DNA from: Omphiscola glabra
Taxonomy: Eukaryota > Mollusca > Gastropoda > Lymnaeidae
NCBI GenBank assembly: GCA_964017045.1
Contig: OZ024806.1
Coordinates: 7,212,488 to 7,276,487, forward strand
DNA: 64,000 nucleotides
Direction of reading: 5' to 3'
A program made the position numbers and the translations under genes. Shown here piece by piece: positions 52,603 to 64,000 of this stretch. Positions within the stretch are counted from its first letter, which is position 1; each line of letters begins with the position of its first letter. The notes under the pieces are model-generated. The model was given only the letters and a program-made list of their open reading frames with translations, was not told where the DNA came from and made no database searches.

Positions 52603-52849
52603 CGGAAATTTGATTGAAAGAAATTTCGTTGACAGAAAATTGAACGACGGAAATTTGATCGAAAGGAAATTTGGTTAAATCTTTTTTTCAGTTCACACGT
52701 TAAAATTTTCTTCACATTTCTTGTTCAAAAAGAAATTTGATGCAAAATTTTAACACGTAAACTAAAAAAATTTCGACCAAATTTCCGTTCGATCAAATTT
52801 CCGTCTATCAATTTTCTGTCTACGAAATTTCTTTCAATCAAATTTACGG
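52603..52849. mobile_element. Palindromic miniature element, copy 2 (near full length)
   Basis: The left arm begins CGGAAATTTGATTGAAAG and the right arm ends CTTTCAATCAAATTTACGG, its near-exact reverse complement. The arms extend inward for about 100 bp through GAAATTTCGT, GGAAATTTGGT and TTCACACGTTAAAATTTT words, leaving a short centre. The same family is at 26777-27005. The RNA would fold into a long hairpin. No clear target duplication was seen. Confidence 0.82.
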
Positions 52850-53150
52850 ATACTAGTTCGTTCACCTCTACTATTTTTGTTGACCCACTTTACAGACAGC
52901 TAGTTTTCCATTGCTATGGCATTAAGTTAATCCTTCAGAATTTTGTATCATCGTCTCTATTCTTTATTGCTCAAAGAAAGAAAAATATAGATAGCTGGCA
53001 TATGGACATTAAAAACCAGTTTTCATTCTCATGTACGTTATTCAAATTAAAAAGAAACAACTATGTTGTTGACAAAGGAGATTGAGGGGGGGGGGGGGGG
53101 GGTGTGGTGTTGAATTTTCTTTAAAAAAATCCCATTCATTTATTGTAACG

Positions 53151-53515
53151 CTGTTTTCCCATACTCCTTCCATTCATATAACAGAGTGTACCATTGATAA
53201 ATCTATATAGGACACCTAACTATCTGTTTTCCCATACTCCTTCCATTCATATAACAGAGTGTACCATTGATAAATCTATATAGGACACCTAACTATCTGT
53301 TTTCCCATACTCCTTCCATTCATATAACAGAGTGTACCATTGATAAATCTATATAGGACACCTAACTATCTGTTTTCCCATACTCCTTCCATTCATATAA
53401 CAGAGTGTACCATTGATAAATCTATATAGGACACCTAACTATCTGTTTTCCCATACTCCTTCCATTCATATAACAGAGTGTACCATTGATAAATCTATAT
53501 AGGACACCTAACTAT
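53151..53515. repeat. 73-bp tandem repeat, 5 identical copies
   Basis: Units contain CTGTTTTCCCATACTCCTTC, ATATAACAGAGTGTACCATT and ATAGGACACCTAACTAT. No difference between complete copies was noticed, so the expansion is recent or strongly homogenised. Confidence 0.97.
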
Positions 53516-55808
53516 CCGATAGAGAACTCTACAAGAGCCTACATTCAACAACAGTGATCAACAGGTGAAGCAAAAAAGGAGGGGGTGGTAGGGAAACACC
53601 TCAAGAGAAAATGCATGCAGCCAGGGGTCATTTTCTGGTGGTCACCAAAAAATATCATTAGTATCTTAGGATAAAAGAACTATGTCTAGCATGAGTTGAA
53701 TTATGTGTAAAATTAACATCCAGTCTATTAGCACTAATCTTTCACATAAGTCTAAAATTATCTTAAAATTTCTCAGCTTGAAGTTATTTGCACAAAATTC
53801 AAAAAGACAAGGGGGAAAATATCAAATAACTTGATACAGAGCTCTCTCCTGCTGTTAGTTCCTTACTATAAAATAAGTCAAGTAGAAAAAATGAGTAGGT
53901 TGAAGCAACCCCTATAAAGCTGTTATGTCCAGAAAAGGTTTCTGTCTAAATGAGTAATTAAAATGGAAATATTGCTAAGCCTAAACTCCCATTGAGGTAT
54001 CTTAAGTTAGTCACTGTTAAACTAGCTGGTTGTAAGTAAAAGATAGCATTTCCCCCCCCCCCCTTCCACAGCATACACATAGTTAGCCTAGGTTTATTCA
54101 ATACAGATTTCAGTTATTTAGTAGTCCTCAACTTTTAAGCGAGCAGTCAACAACTCTTTTATATATAAAGAAACATATATAATGCAATAGCGACAAATTG
54201 TCAAAGAGTAGTTTCTTAAATCTCCTGGTTTTCACTTTCAATCAGACAGTCGACTCACAGATTGATTAGTACGCTAATAGGAATGGGTTTCGTATGACTT
54301 ACCCATATAATACCTCAAACATTTAAGAGCATTTAAGCTTTTTATTACTCATTATGACCAAAAATTGACAATTCTGGAAGATGTGACAAAAAGATATTCT
54401 AGATTTATTCAATAATCGATATATATATTTTAAATTTAAAAAAAAAGGAAATGCTATGAATGTTAAAAAAATGAGTTGTACGGTAGTGAAAAATAATAAG
54501 AAAGGAATTACAATTAGCTTTCATAAAATCAAGAATTATCTACTGCAAGCTGATACATGTGATGTTGTTTGGGAACCACTGGGATCTTGATCACAGTTGT
54601 ACATGTAACAAATGACAAATCTTAAAAAAACAGCATCCAAGCCACTGCTACACATATGAAAATTGCATAATAGAAAAGTTGAAAGTTTTTTTTTTTTAAA
54701 AAACCATTTCAATTATTCTAAGGAGAAAGTCACATCTGCTGCAATCCAGTGAGTCTGATTTCAAGGATGCAGAAGAGACCACTGAATGAAAGAAGAAAGA
54801 GGCCAATGTCTTTTAAAGCTCTGTAGGGGCATCTGAGTGTATCATTTGAGCCAGCAGAAGCCAAAAGGGAGAGCAGAAGAATATTATGCCATGAGATGTT
54901 GTCTTTAAATGAATAACATGTTTTTTCTCTAAAATGTTTCACTGTCACTTTGTCACAGGAGAGAAGGAAAAAAAAACCCATACCTGTAACCAAATTTGTG
55001 TTTCCAAGCTTCATACAATTTCTGACACAAATATCTGATCCATAAATATTATGTATTCTTTTAAAACAACTCAATCCCGATATTCAGTTTAGTGCATCCA
55101 AATGATTGCTGGCTCACTAATGAATGAGATATTTTTTTAAAAAATCATTCAGTTTCACTTTCATATTATGAAAGTTTACATAGCAGGAAAGTTTGATTTT
55201 TAAAAGTAATCGAGGAAATCGGAAACATTCAAAATTGAAAAAAAAATATATATTTTTAATTAGCACAGATTTACTTACAATTACACTTACACAACCCACA
55301 AAGTAAACTGTTCAGGAGCAAGCCTCTGTGTTATTATTATTATTTTCTTTCTATTGTATCCTGGCTCATCCAACTTGTGACAAGTTCTCAGCTCCATACA
55401 AACTTTCTCACATCTTCTCAGGTCAAACGTCCACATATTTCAAATGTCAAATATGTATCCAAGTTGACAGCATTGTGATTATGCTATAAGTTGGTTTTTT
55501 TGAACAGATTCTGTCTGTATGTACATACAACAAATATTATCAAAACATTGGAATAATAATACACCAGCTGTTAATGTAGAAGGAATGAAAATTTTGTAAT
55601 ACTAAATACATGGAAAGAGTCAATAAAAAAAAAACAACAGTTTTCAGCGTTTTACATGCATTGTAAATATATGGGGGAAAAATTGATTAATTATTTGATG
55701 AATTAATAAAACCAGTTTTACTTACACTTATTTCTGCAATGTTTGTGTATTTACATGACCAGCTTTGAAAAAATTTGAATAAATAAATCCATCAATAAAT
55801 ACAACAAC

Positions 55809-55834
55809 TGCTCTATGGCCAGCTAGAAACTCTG
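55809..55834. repeat. 26-bp dispersed exact repeat, copy 2
   Basis: Identical to 49874-49899 (TGCTCTATGGCC to GAAACTCTG). Flanks differ on both sides. Confidence 0.85.
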
Positions 55835-57444
55835 TCTCTACATTTGGCTACACTTTTTTTTTTTAAAATTAAAAAACAAACCAACAAAACAACACTCATA
55901 TCAAGATTTGGAATGTACATTACAATTCTTGTTTGTACTAAGTAAGTCATAGATTAGAAATCAACTCAGTGACAATGAATACTAGGCACCAGAGAAAATT
56001 TATCATTTATCAATATATATATATATAAAAAAAAAACGTGACTATACAAAGACACCAAATAATTGTTGTTGTTTTTCCTGCATAACTAACAGCACATCTT
56101 GTTGTAAGATTCACAGCAATGGAGCTAGACCCCCATGACACCATATCAAGGTAACAAACAAAGAAGTTCAAGCATGAACATTTAAAATATAATTAATGAT
56201 AAGACACAGTTCTAGAAACTACATGTTCAAATAATCTACAAATTATTGACATTTCTTCTTTGTGCTTAAACAATGAATTTTAAAAAATAAGAGAGAGAGA
56301 AAGAGAGATAGAGACAGACAAACGCTATTTTTTCAATCCCCAGCAGAGCCTATCTATAAAAAAGAACCTTCACAAGATATAATTCTTGATGACATGCAAA
56401 CCAAGCCATTTACAATTTTTTTTTTTTTGGGGGGGGGGGGGGTTAAATTTTAACAATTTCACTCCGCTGTCCAAAAAAAAAAAAAATCTTTACCATCTAA
56501 AATAAATGCTTAAGTGGCACAGTTCTTAACCGTGACATGAACAAGGATCATGTCATGTAAATTGGTTCAAATTCCATTAAATGTAATTTTAAGCAAGATC
56601 AAATAATATACCGGTATACAAGAGAAAAAAAAGACTATACTTCTGGTCCCGTCCATTAGAATGAAACAGGAGCATTAAATAAATAAATATCAAGACATCA
56701 TCAATTTTTTTAAAATCTAGTATATAGAGATAAATTAAGAACTTCAGAAATGCTATGAAACTCTTTGAAGTAATATGCAGAAAAACAAAACATAATTCCA
56801 TCACAATTTTAATTATTAAGAATTATAATTTTAAAAAATGAGATTGTTAAAAATAAAAAGATGAAACATTTGTTTTCAAAATTATGATAGTTTTTCTGCA
56901 AATTCTCTTTTTAATAAATTGATTAAGGCCAAGGCAAAATGAAATGGTAAGTTAAGCCAAAAATGTGTGTTTTGAGAGTAGGGGGTGAGGGATGTTTGAA
57001 TATGTAAATAGAAAATGTGAAATTAAACAAAATTAAAATAACTGAACAGCTGCATGTAGTAAGAATTTTTATCTTTTTCCAGGTGAAATAAAAAGCAGCA
57101 ATAATTTCATCTTATAATTTTTATAATGAAGTGCGATAAATAGACCCAATGAATGAAGAATTATCAATGTTGTTGAGAGATGACACTGACATCCAATGGG
57201 GGAATATAAATATGAACTGCTTACATCACAGAGAATATTAACTCCTACACATGCTAGATTTGCTCACAGATGAATGAAATCTTTCAATGAAGATTAAATA
57301 TGAGTAACTGTTAAGAAAAAAATATTGGTAATTTCCTCTGTTGCATTTAATTACACCCCCCCCCCCCCCCCCGGTCTTATTTGAATAATCAGTTTTTTTT
57401 TAAAACTAGCTAATAAATATTTTGTGACACAAAATGTATAGACA

Positions 57445-57545
57445 TCAAGAGCACTCTATCAAGAGCACACCTATCAAGAGCACTCCTATCAAGAGCACTC
57501 CTATCAAGAGCAATCCTATCAAGAGCATTCCTATCAAGAGCATTT
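57445..57545. repeat. 15-bp minisatellite, about 7 copies
   Basis: The unit is CTATCAAGAGCACTC with CAATC and CATTC variants. Confidence 0.92.
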
Positions 57546-57734
57546 TAAAAAAAAATTCTTAACGAGGTGTAAAATTTGATATAACTTCTTTCTCATTGGA
57601 CCCGATCTATATTTATCTTTGACATTCCTTTTAAAACCTTCAGTAAAAGATAGTGAACCAACAATTTAACAATGAAAGAGTATAAACGGTACATAAGAAA
57701 ACTGAAAAGCTGTTGTGCCACAAGATCAAATGAA

Positions 57735-58336
57735 TTAGGTTTGGCATGCTCATAGCACTGAAGTAAGCTGCTCACTGCTAGGTTTGGCATGCACATAGCA
57801 CTGAAGTAAGCTGCTCACTTCTAGGTTTGGCATGCACATAGCACTGAAGTAAGCTGCTCACTGCTAGGTTTGGCATGCACATAGCACTGAAGTAAGCTGC
57901 TCACTGCTAGGTTTGGCATGCACATAGCACTGAAGTAAGCTGCTCACTTCTAGGTTTGGCATGCACATAGCACTGAAGTAAGCTGCTCACTGCTAGGTTT
58001 GGCATGCACATAGCACTGAAGTAAGCTGCTCACTGCTAGGTTTGGCATGCACATAGCACTGAAGTAAGCTGCTCACTGCTAGGTTTGGCATGCACATAGC
58101 ACTGAAGTAAGCTGCTCACTGCTAGGTTTGGCATGCACATAGCACTGAAGTAAGCTGCTCACTGCTAGGTTTGGCATGCACATAGCACTGAAGTAAGCTG
58201 CTCACTTCTAGGTTTGGCATGCACATAGCACTGAAGTAAGCTGCTCACTGCTAGGTTTGGCATGCACATAGCACTGAAGTAAGCTGCTCACTGCTAGGTT
58301 TGGCATGCACATGCACTGAAGTAAGCTGCTCACTTC
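57735..58336. repeat. 43-bp minisatellite, about 14 copies
   Basis: Units contain TAGGTTTGGCATGCACATAG and CACTGAAGTAAGCTGCTCAC. They end TGC or TTC; the TTC form recurs every few units, suggesting higher-order repeats. The first copy is divergent and the last is one base short. Confidence 0.96.
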
Positions 58337-59227
58337 TATCTCATTTTTGGCCACAACCAATTGTATGATCATAATAAATGACTTTCCCTTTGTTTTCAAG
58401 CTGTATATGAGGAGACCAAATGCAAAATCTGCTCAGTCACTTATTAAAAAACAATGAGTTATCTATCTTGGCTGGTTAAATCAGTGTCAATCTACAGTAT
58501 TTTGTGTTTTTAATGAATAAAAAGATTTATGTAAGTCAAAAATTCACCATTTAAAAATATTTAAATGCTATATTCGCTATATAAATTAATTGACAAAAAA
58601 CTAATTTTTCTCCAAACCAAAGAGAAGTTACTTAGCAGGGTTTGCAAATGGACTCCTCATATCATTAGAGCAGTGTTCCGTCAAAATACAGAAAATATCT
58701 CTTTTAAAAGTTGTGATAATGGATGAATTGCAACAGCAAATAAAGTAAATTAAAAAAAAAAAAAAAAGATATATCTGATATAAATAATTTTTTGGCTAAG
58801 GACAGAAGAGCTCTTACACAATAAAAATAGTTTTTCATTCATGTCGTCGATTAGTGAAAACAATACTCGGTGTGGGATGATGGAGATCCAGTCTGGGAGT
58901 TTGTAAGAAATGAGGTGGGTTTGGTGTAAGAACACACAGGAAACAAAATAATACAAAGCTGCCACTCTTCCAGTTGTCCTTATCTGTAATGTTATCACAG
59001 CCTTTATGCTGGTACAAGAAACATGACTTGTCTGTATACTGTATAGGAAAAGTGTAGCATAGCATAATGCAAAGACTGAAAAAGGGGAAGTTTGTTTCGT
59101 TCAAACTTGTTGTTCTTGGACTTGTGCAAATGAAATCAAACTCAAAAAGGCTACAGTGTTAATTAAAATGTTGCATTTGATACTAAAAAAAATGGCAAAG
59201 AAACAAATTAGTAAAACCTTGATGATA

Positions 59228-59442
59228 GGCCTGTTGCCTGCGCAAAGGGAGATGTTGCCTGCGCAAAGGGAGATGTTGCCTGCGCAAAGGGAGATGTTGC
59301 CTGCGCAAAGGGAGATGTTGCCTGCGCAAAGGGAGATGTTGCCTGCGCAAAGGGAGATGTTGCCTGCGCAAAGGGAGATGTTGCCTGCGCAAAGGGAGAT
59401 GTTGCCTGCGCAAAGGGAGATGTTGCCTGCGCAAAGGGAGAT
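59228..59442. repeat. 21-bp minisatellite, 10 identical copies
   Basis: The unit is TGTTGCCTGCGCAAAGGGAG plus A. It has no stop on either strand in the frames that matter, so several overlapping open frames (AQREMLP, SPFAQAT, ISLCAGN periods) arise. None is supported as a gene. Confidence 0.97.
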
Positions 59443-59624
59443 GCGGAACATAAATGTTTTATATACAAAAAAAACATAAAGTTAAGAAAATTCCATGTCA
59501 TTATTTAAAAAAAAAAAAATCTCAATATAATCTGGTATGCAAGACCAAAGGCAGAAATCTTGCTCTTTATAGTTGAACAGAATTAATGGTGGTTGATCTC
59601 TTCCAGTGCTTAGGTTATGGCTTT

Positions 59625-59835
59625 CAACAGTAGGCCAACACTTGGACACATCTGTCATTTCTCTTGTTCAGTAAGCCCAGATTTGACTTTCCTTCATTCA
59701 ACAGAAGGCCAACACTTGGACACATCTGTCATTTCTCTTGTTCAGTAAGCCTAGATTTGACTTTCCTTCATTCAACAGTAGGCCAACACTTGGACACACA
59801 TCTGTCATTTCTCTTGTTCAGTAAGCCCAGATTTT
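59625..59835. repeat. About 78-bp repeat, 2.7 copies
   Basis: Units share GGCCAACACTTGGACACATC, TGTCATTTCTCTTGTTCAGT and AAGCCCAGATTTGACTTTCC. Confidence 0.93.
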
Positions 59836-61240
59836 TTAATTACTTTTTAATTGTACAATGTCAAATGTTAAATAAACATAAAATAATATGTCTTCTCAAA
59901 AACTGTTTTGTTTCTTTAAAAAAAAAAAAGACACTTTTATTTTAGCACACTTCTTAATCTTTTACTGTTAGTCATGCCAATATATCAGCGACTGTTCACA
60001 ATAGGTCATGAGACTTGGAAATAAATGTTGCAGAACTCACATGTATGGAAATAACATAAATAAATAATGAATGAGAATTTAAGCTGGCAAGTGGAAGGTA
60101 ATTAATACTACAGACAACTAAGGCAAATATTGTCAAGTGCTAGAAGTGAATTTATGGCTTCAATGGTTTTGATCTACAAGTCTGCTCAGTGATTCAAATG
60201 CATAAATTCACATTTGCATTATGTGCTTGGGGATTGTTTGAAAATAAAAAAATTTAATAAAATTAAAATATCATCCTGACGATATTTTAAGAATTAATAA
60301 TTGGACCCAGTGCATCTCAAACCAGTGGCACAATAAGCCTATGCCAGATTAGTCATTTTAGGCACTATAGCTCAGTATCGAATACAGATTTATTTTGCTT
60401 ACTGATAACCTCTTTTCCAATCTATTTAAATCTGAGTCCTTTTAATTTCATTTGGATTCTGTGTCCAGTAATGCTTAGGCTTATTATGCAAATATTTATT
60501 TGTATTGTTGCATAGTTCAGTCCAACCTATTGAACTATTTTCCTGTATAAAATCAAAGGCCATGACAAAAGTTAATTTTATGTGAAGTCGTAATTACAAA
60601 CTAAACAATGAATCAATACCAGACAATCGTCTTACATATGGTGATAAGAAATTTTTTACTTTGGAATACCTTTCCAACAAAGTTATGTAATATTGAATAT
60701 TGCTCATGGCAACAACTGCTACTCTTTTCAAACGCGAAGTTAAACCACTATATTTCTTATAGTTCTCTTCCGTTGCAAAAAAGGTTAAAAAGCCAACAAT
60801 CAGACGAGCACAAGATTTTAAAACTTGGAATACTTGAAGACTTAATGGGGGGGGGGGGAAATATTACCAAAGCTTCATAAATAGTTTTGTTTATAACAAA
60901 CTAATACCAGATTTGAAAAATAGTTTCTGTTTGTTAGATATAAGATGTGGCTAAAGCTTGTGGTTAATGCTGGCAGCCTACAAGCCTTCATTTAAAATAG
61001 ATTTACAATTGAGGTTAACAAATATTTCACAAAATAAATTTGCTGTTCTTATATTAGTAGCACACACTAAGTTTGATTAGATATAAAAAAAAAAGATTTA
61101 AAAAAAAAAAGATTAAAAAAAAAAAAAAAAAAAACAGAGGACTTCCAGTATTAACAAGTAACTCCTAGAGTCTAAAAAATAGATTTAAAAGACAAAGCAA
61201 ATTGAAAATAATTTTTTTTTATATCTAAAGTTCATTGGGG

Positions 61241-61459
61241 CTATGTCCGCCCCATTAAAGTTTCTAGAGATGTTGTTGATCCGAGCCCGGCTTGTGCTAG
61301 ACCAGTTGTTGACGAGTGGTGACCAAACAGAGACGATGTAGGAAACAGTTTGTACCAGCCAATCACAATGTTGCTTAGGTCAAGGTCATCAAGTAAAATC
61401 TGGGCCACTCCCATAAACACTTTTTTGTCCATTCTTCCATAATCTCCCCAAACTGTCAC
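61241..61459 (-). CDS. RIM (regulating synaptic membrane exocytosis) last coding exon, C2B end
   Basis: On the minus strand the acceptor (TATTTTCACACAG) precedes 72 codons and TAG at 61241-61243. The exon starts in phase 0 with VTVWGDYGRMDKKVFMGVAQ, ILLDDLDLSNIVIGWYKLFP, then a Ser/Gly-rich tail ending SLETLMGRT. WGDYGRMD, FMGVAQILLD and VIGWYKLFP are the signature end of the C2B domain of RIM proteins, active-zone scaffolds that link Rab3, Munc13 and calcium channels for synaptic vesicle release. The C2B domain lacks calcium-binding function in known RIMs. All upstream exons lie beyond 64000 or are unrecognised in 61460-64000. Which RIM paralogue this is cannot be told. Confidence 0.9.
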   Translation of the reverse strand: MTVWGDYGRMDKKVFMGVAQILLDDLDLSNIVIGWYKLFPTSSLFGHHSSTTGLAQAGLGSTTSLETLMGRT

Positions 61460-62059
61460 CTGTGTGAAAATATTACAAATGTAAAGGTGTAAAGTCAAAT
61501 GAACAAGCGCCAATGTTTTTGTTGTTGTTTACCAAACAGCTTGTAAATGAGGGTGTGGGGGTGTGGGATGTGGGGGTGTGGATTAGTGGGTGGTGGCTAT
61601 GATTGGTTTTTAAATTTTCAATTATTGACTCCTTATTATTAGGTAAAAACCTGAAACATAATTTATTTGGTCATTCAGTGCATCAGTAAAAACACAGGTG
61701 AATGTGGTATGTATGGAGGGGTAGTACGTATGGCCGGGGGGGGGGGGGTAGTGCCTGTCATTATGCAACAGTCGTATCATTTGTGGTAGCTGATCAATCT
61801 GTGATCCCCACATGTGGCTTCAAGTAGCTGTAGTAGGCACAGTGACCACACCATGGAAAATGGCTTTGACTAGTCCGTTTAACCAGGTTGAGGGTACCGC
61901 AGTTGAATGATTTCAAATCTTCGGTAAACAGGGCTTGTCCCGCGCAGCATGTGAAGAGTGTATCAAAGGGATTGCACGCAGGAACCAATAGTTGGTTAAT
62001 GGGCAGAAAAGTGGAGACAGCAACGTGATGTGAATCATTCAAAGCAGGGCAAGACACGT
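61460..62059 (-). other. RIM intron, with an unrecognised open stretch
   Basis: After the exon comes GT-rich sequence (about 61545-61590). An open frame at 61794-62081 on the minus strand has no known motif (it includes SFNCGTLNLVKRTSQSHF). It runs into the 22-bp array and looks like part of an interspersed repeat rather than a RIM exon. Confidence 0.4.
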
Positions 62060-62540
62060 ATAACACCATGGTCACTAGCATATAACACCATGGTCACTAA
62101 CATATAACACAATGGTCACTAACGTATAACACCATGGTCACTAACCTATAACACCATGGTCACTAACGTATAACACCATGGTCACTAACCTATAACACCA
62201 TGGTCACTAACGTATAACACCATGGTCACTAACCTATAACACCATGGTCACTAACGTATAACACCATTGGTCACTAACCTATAACACCATGGTCACTAAC
62301 ATATAACACCATGGTCACTAACCTATAACACCATGGTCACTAACGTATAACACCATTGGTCACTAACCTATAACACCATGGTCACTAACATATAACACCA
62401 TGGTCACTAACCTATAACACCATGGTCACTAACGTATAACACCATGGTCACTAACCTATAACACCATTGGTCACTAACCTATAACACCATGGTCACTAAC
62501 ATATAACACCATGGTCACTAACCTATAACACCATGGTCAA
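62060..62540. repeat. 22-bp minisatellite, about 22 copies
   Basis: The unit is CACCATGGTCACTAAC plus ATATAA, GTATAA or CTATAA. Most units alternate CTATAA and GTATAA, and a longer block containing ATATAA and the insertion variant CCATTGG recurs, a nested higher-order repeat. CCATGG is palindromic. Confidence 0.96.
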
Positions 62541-63110
62541 TAACGGCACCCAATCCTGTCCCAAGCCATCTCCACCTTGTCTTACTACTTAACTCGGATG
62601 ACGTCGGGTGAGAATGTCCCTTCATGCAAATCTTCCTCACTTATATCCAAGTTATGACTTAAGTCATTTTAAATATCCATCCATGAACATTTCCTGCCAG
62701 GATATGCCTCATCAGCCATCCGCGCACCCATTGACAGATTCAATATCCAGAACCAAACAGATGTTTAAATTGTCATGATCGATTTTTGACAAATAATCAC
62801 ATCATAATTGTGATTTTAGTTGTCGAAAATCGATCTTAATTACACCAGCATCTGTGTTTTAAGTTCCTTGTGAGGGACAAAAGTCATAGAACCAATCCAA
62901 AAACGTTTTCACTTAGCAAAACAAACATTTAACCGCTATAGCCTAAATATAGTTATGAAACATCCACTATGCATAACACACACCCCCCCCCCCCCCTTAA
63001 TTCTCATTGGCTTCAGATAAGAGATAAAGTTATTTCAACAAATTCCTGTAAAGCATGTCCACATGCCATCTAAATGCAATAAATGAAATTTATTTCTTAA
63101 GGGTATATTT
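62541..63110. other. RIM intron, unique sequence
   Basis: No exon is recognised. GATGACGTCGGGTGAGAATG at 62597 and neighbouring G+C-richer text resemble interspersed-repeat sequence. A near-palindromic stretch around 62775-62835 (TCATGATCGATTTTTGACAA against TTGTCGAAAATCGATCTTAA) is present. Confidence 0.4.
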
Positions 63111-63322
63111 CTCTAAGGCAGGCCTGTACAACTCAAACTGTAAGGCGGGCAGTAATACTTAAAGAAAAACTTGTGCGAGCCGAAAGATAATAGGACAGAG
63201 GGGAAAGCTATTAAGAAAACAATAATAATAAAGAATATTTTGTTTATTCGCGGGCCGCCAAGTGGGTCCTGGCGGGCCGCATGTGGCCAGTGGGCTGTAT
63301 GTTGTGCAGGCCTGCTCTAAGG
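63111..63322. mobile_element. hAT miniature element with perfect 8-bp duplication
   Basis: The element is 63119-63314 (196 bp). The ends read CAGGCCTGTACAAC and GTTGTGCAGGCCTG, an inverted repeat with one mismatch over 14 bases. CTCTAAGG lies on both sides (63111-63118 and 63315-63322). There is no coding capacity. The G+C-rich CGGGCCGC words near the right end are typical of hAT subterminal regions. It is inserted in the RIM intron. Confidence 0.9.
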
Positions 63323-64000
63323 GATTATTTCTTTTGATAACTCATCTATGCCAAACATTTTCTCTATAACTGTCGACTGTTATTCATTGGTGAAACTGGT
63401 TGATGATCATTGGAAAGATTTAGTGAAATATCTTTGTGGCATTGAACAAAATAAGCAATGCCTTGTCTCATCCCACTTTAACAAAGGTTATCACAAAGTA
63501 ACCTCTCATGAATCTATTATGGCTATTTTAACTCATCCCTGCTAAGGAACACACCACAGCGAGGGGTCTGTTGGGAGAATAGATTGATATAATCTATAGT
63601 GGTGGCAACAGTGTTTTACCCCTAGATGTTGCAGAGATTACTGGACTGAGTCCTAAATTCTATGGAAAGTATCTAAATGAACTTATAATTTATTTGTGCA
63701 AAACAGGGACCTATAAACCCCACTACAGCACTGGATATCAACCAAAAAGAAAATCAGTCAATTACTGGATGCTAATCAATTGGCCTTATTTAAAGCAACT
63801 GACAAATTAACAACATTGCACATTAGCTTTTCATATCTATAAAGGGGTGGGGGATGTCTGAAAATGTGTAGGATGCATGGGGGCAGAGGGTATGAAAATT
63901 GACATTTGTGTGTATATTCCATTTAATTTGTTATGATATGTAATACATTTTGGCTGGCTCATTACTAGATAGACTTGCCTGTAAAATTCTACTGTGGTAA
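63323..64000. other. Right edge, no gene assigned
   Basis: Two short open stretches on the + strand (63348-63545, and about 63583-63810 containing EITGLSPKFYGKYLNELIIY) have no recognised domain. They could be remnants of one broken coding region, since a stop-rich gap of only about 40 bp separates them. Nothing supports a functional gene. Confidence 0.35.

Larger units (their letters stand above)
49512..61240. other. AT-rich convergent interval; part may be RIM 3' UTR (minus strand)
   Basis: No coding exon was recognised on either strand over about 11.7 kb. The minus-strand open frames at 54730-55074, 56589-56804 and 58835-59104 lack recognisable motifs. The right part should include the RIM 3' UTR, but no polyadenylation site can be singled out because AATAAA-type words are abundant on both strands. 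Repeats within it are listed separately. Confidence 0.45.

Noticed and set aside
54730..55074. 114-codon minus-strand open frame in the RIM 3' side
   Set aside because: No domain recognised, AT-rich context and no splice or start support; more likely untranslated sequence.
59101..59501. Overlapping open frames in the 21-bp array, one with a hydrophobic tail
   Set aside because: Four frames on both strands are open because the unit has no stop; no start context or splice support.
61794..62081. 95-codon minus-strand open frame as a RIM exon
   Set aside because: The peptide does not resemble any part of RIM, and its start runs into the 22-bp array.
1..64000. tRNA or rRNA genes
   Set aside because: No stretch with convincing tRNA A and B boxes plus a cloverleaf, or rRNA-like sequence, was noticed on reading both strands; a tRNA scan would be decisive.

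Overview
This window looks like animal (metazoan) nuclear DNA: short exons with GT-AG introns, AT-rich introns, many minisatellites, hAT-type miniature transposons and a non-LTR retrotransposon tail. The protein sequences and repeat style would fit a mollusc, perhaps a gastropod, but that is a guess from sequence feel. There is no sign of prokaryotic gene organisation. Most long open reading frames in the window are artefacts of tandem repeats whose units happen to lack stop codons.

Three real protein-coding genes can be supported. (1) A cAMP-dependent protein kinase inhibitor (PKI) on the + strand. The proposed first exon ends with its ATG directly against a splice donor at 5394-5396, the pseudosubstrate exon is 24557-24740, and the last coding exon is 29365-29444. 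These join in frame to an 88-residue protein. (2) EXOSC6/MTR3, an RNase PH-like subunit of the RNA exosome core, on the + strand. Seven exons between 41004 and 49401 join in frame to 225 residues; the N-terminal exon was not found. (3) The last coding exon of RIM (regulating synaptic membrane exocytosis, C2B end) on the - strand at 61241-61459; the rest of that gene lies to the right of the window. EXOSC6 and RIM converge tail to tail. The three genes are not a functional unit.

Layout. 1-5400: minisatellites, then a CpG-rich stretch (about 4600-5396) that is the likely PKI promoter and 5' exon. 5397-24556: PKI intron 1, about half of which is tandem repeat (hand tally), including an array of about 84 copies of a 26-bp unit at 10409-12597. 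24557-29444: PKI coding exons and more arrays. 29445-34100: AT-rich, probably PKI 3' UTR. 34100-41000: intergenic, with a TSD-flanked non-LTR retrotransposon copy and a 214-bp inverted-repeat element. 41004-49511: EXOSC6, with arrays hugging splice sites and a decayed transposase in its last intron. 49512-61240: AT-rich convergent interval with no recognisable gene. 61241-64000: RIM last exon and intron, a 22-bp array and a perfect hAT miniature element.

The most notable signals are the minisatellite load with recurrent unit lengths (22, 26, 47 bp), arrays sitting within about 50 nt of splice sites (one array repeats the splice donor itself five times), and several transposon copies with exact target-site duplications.
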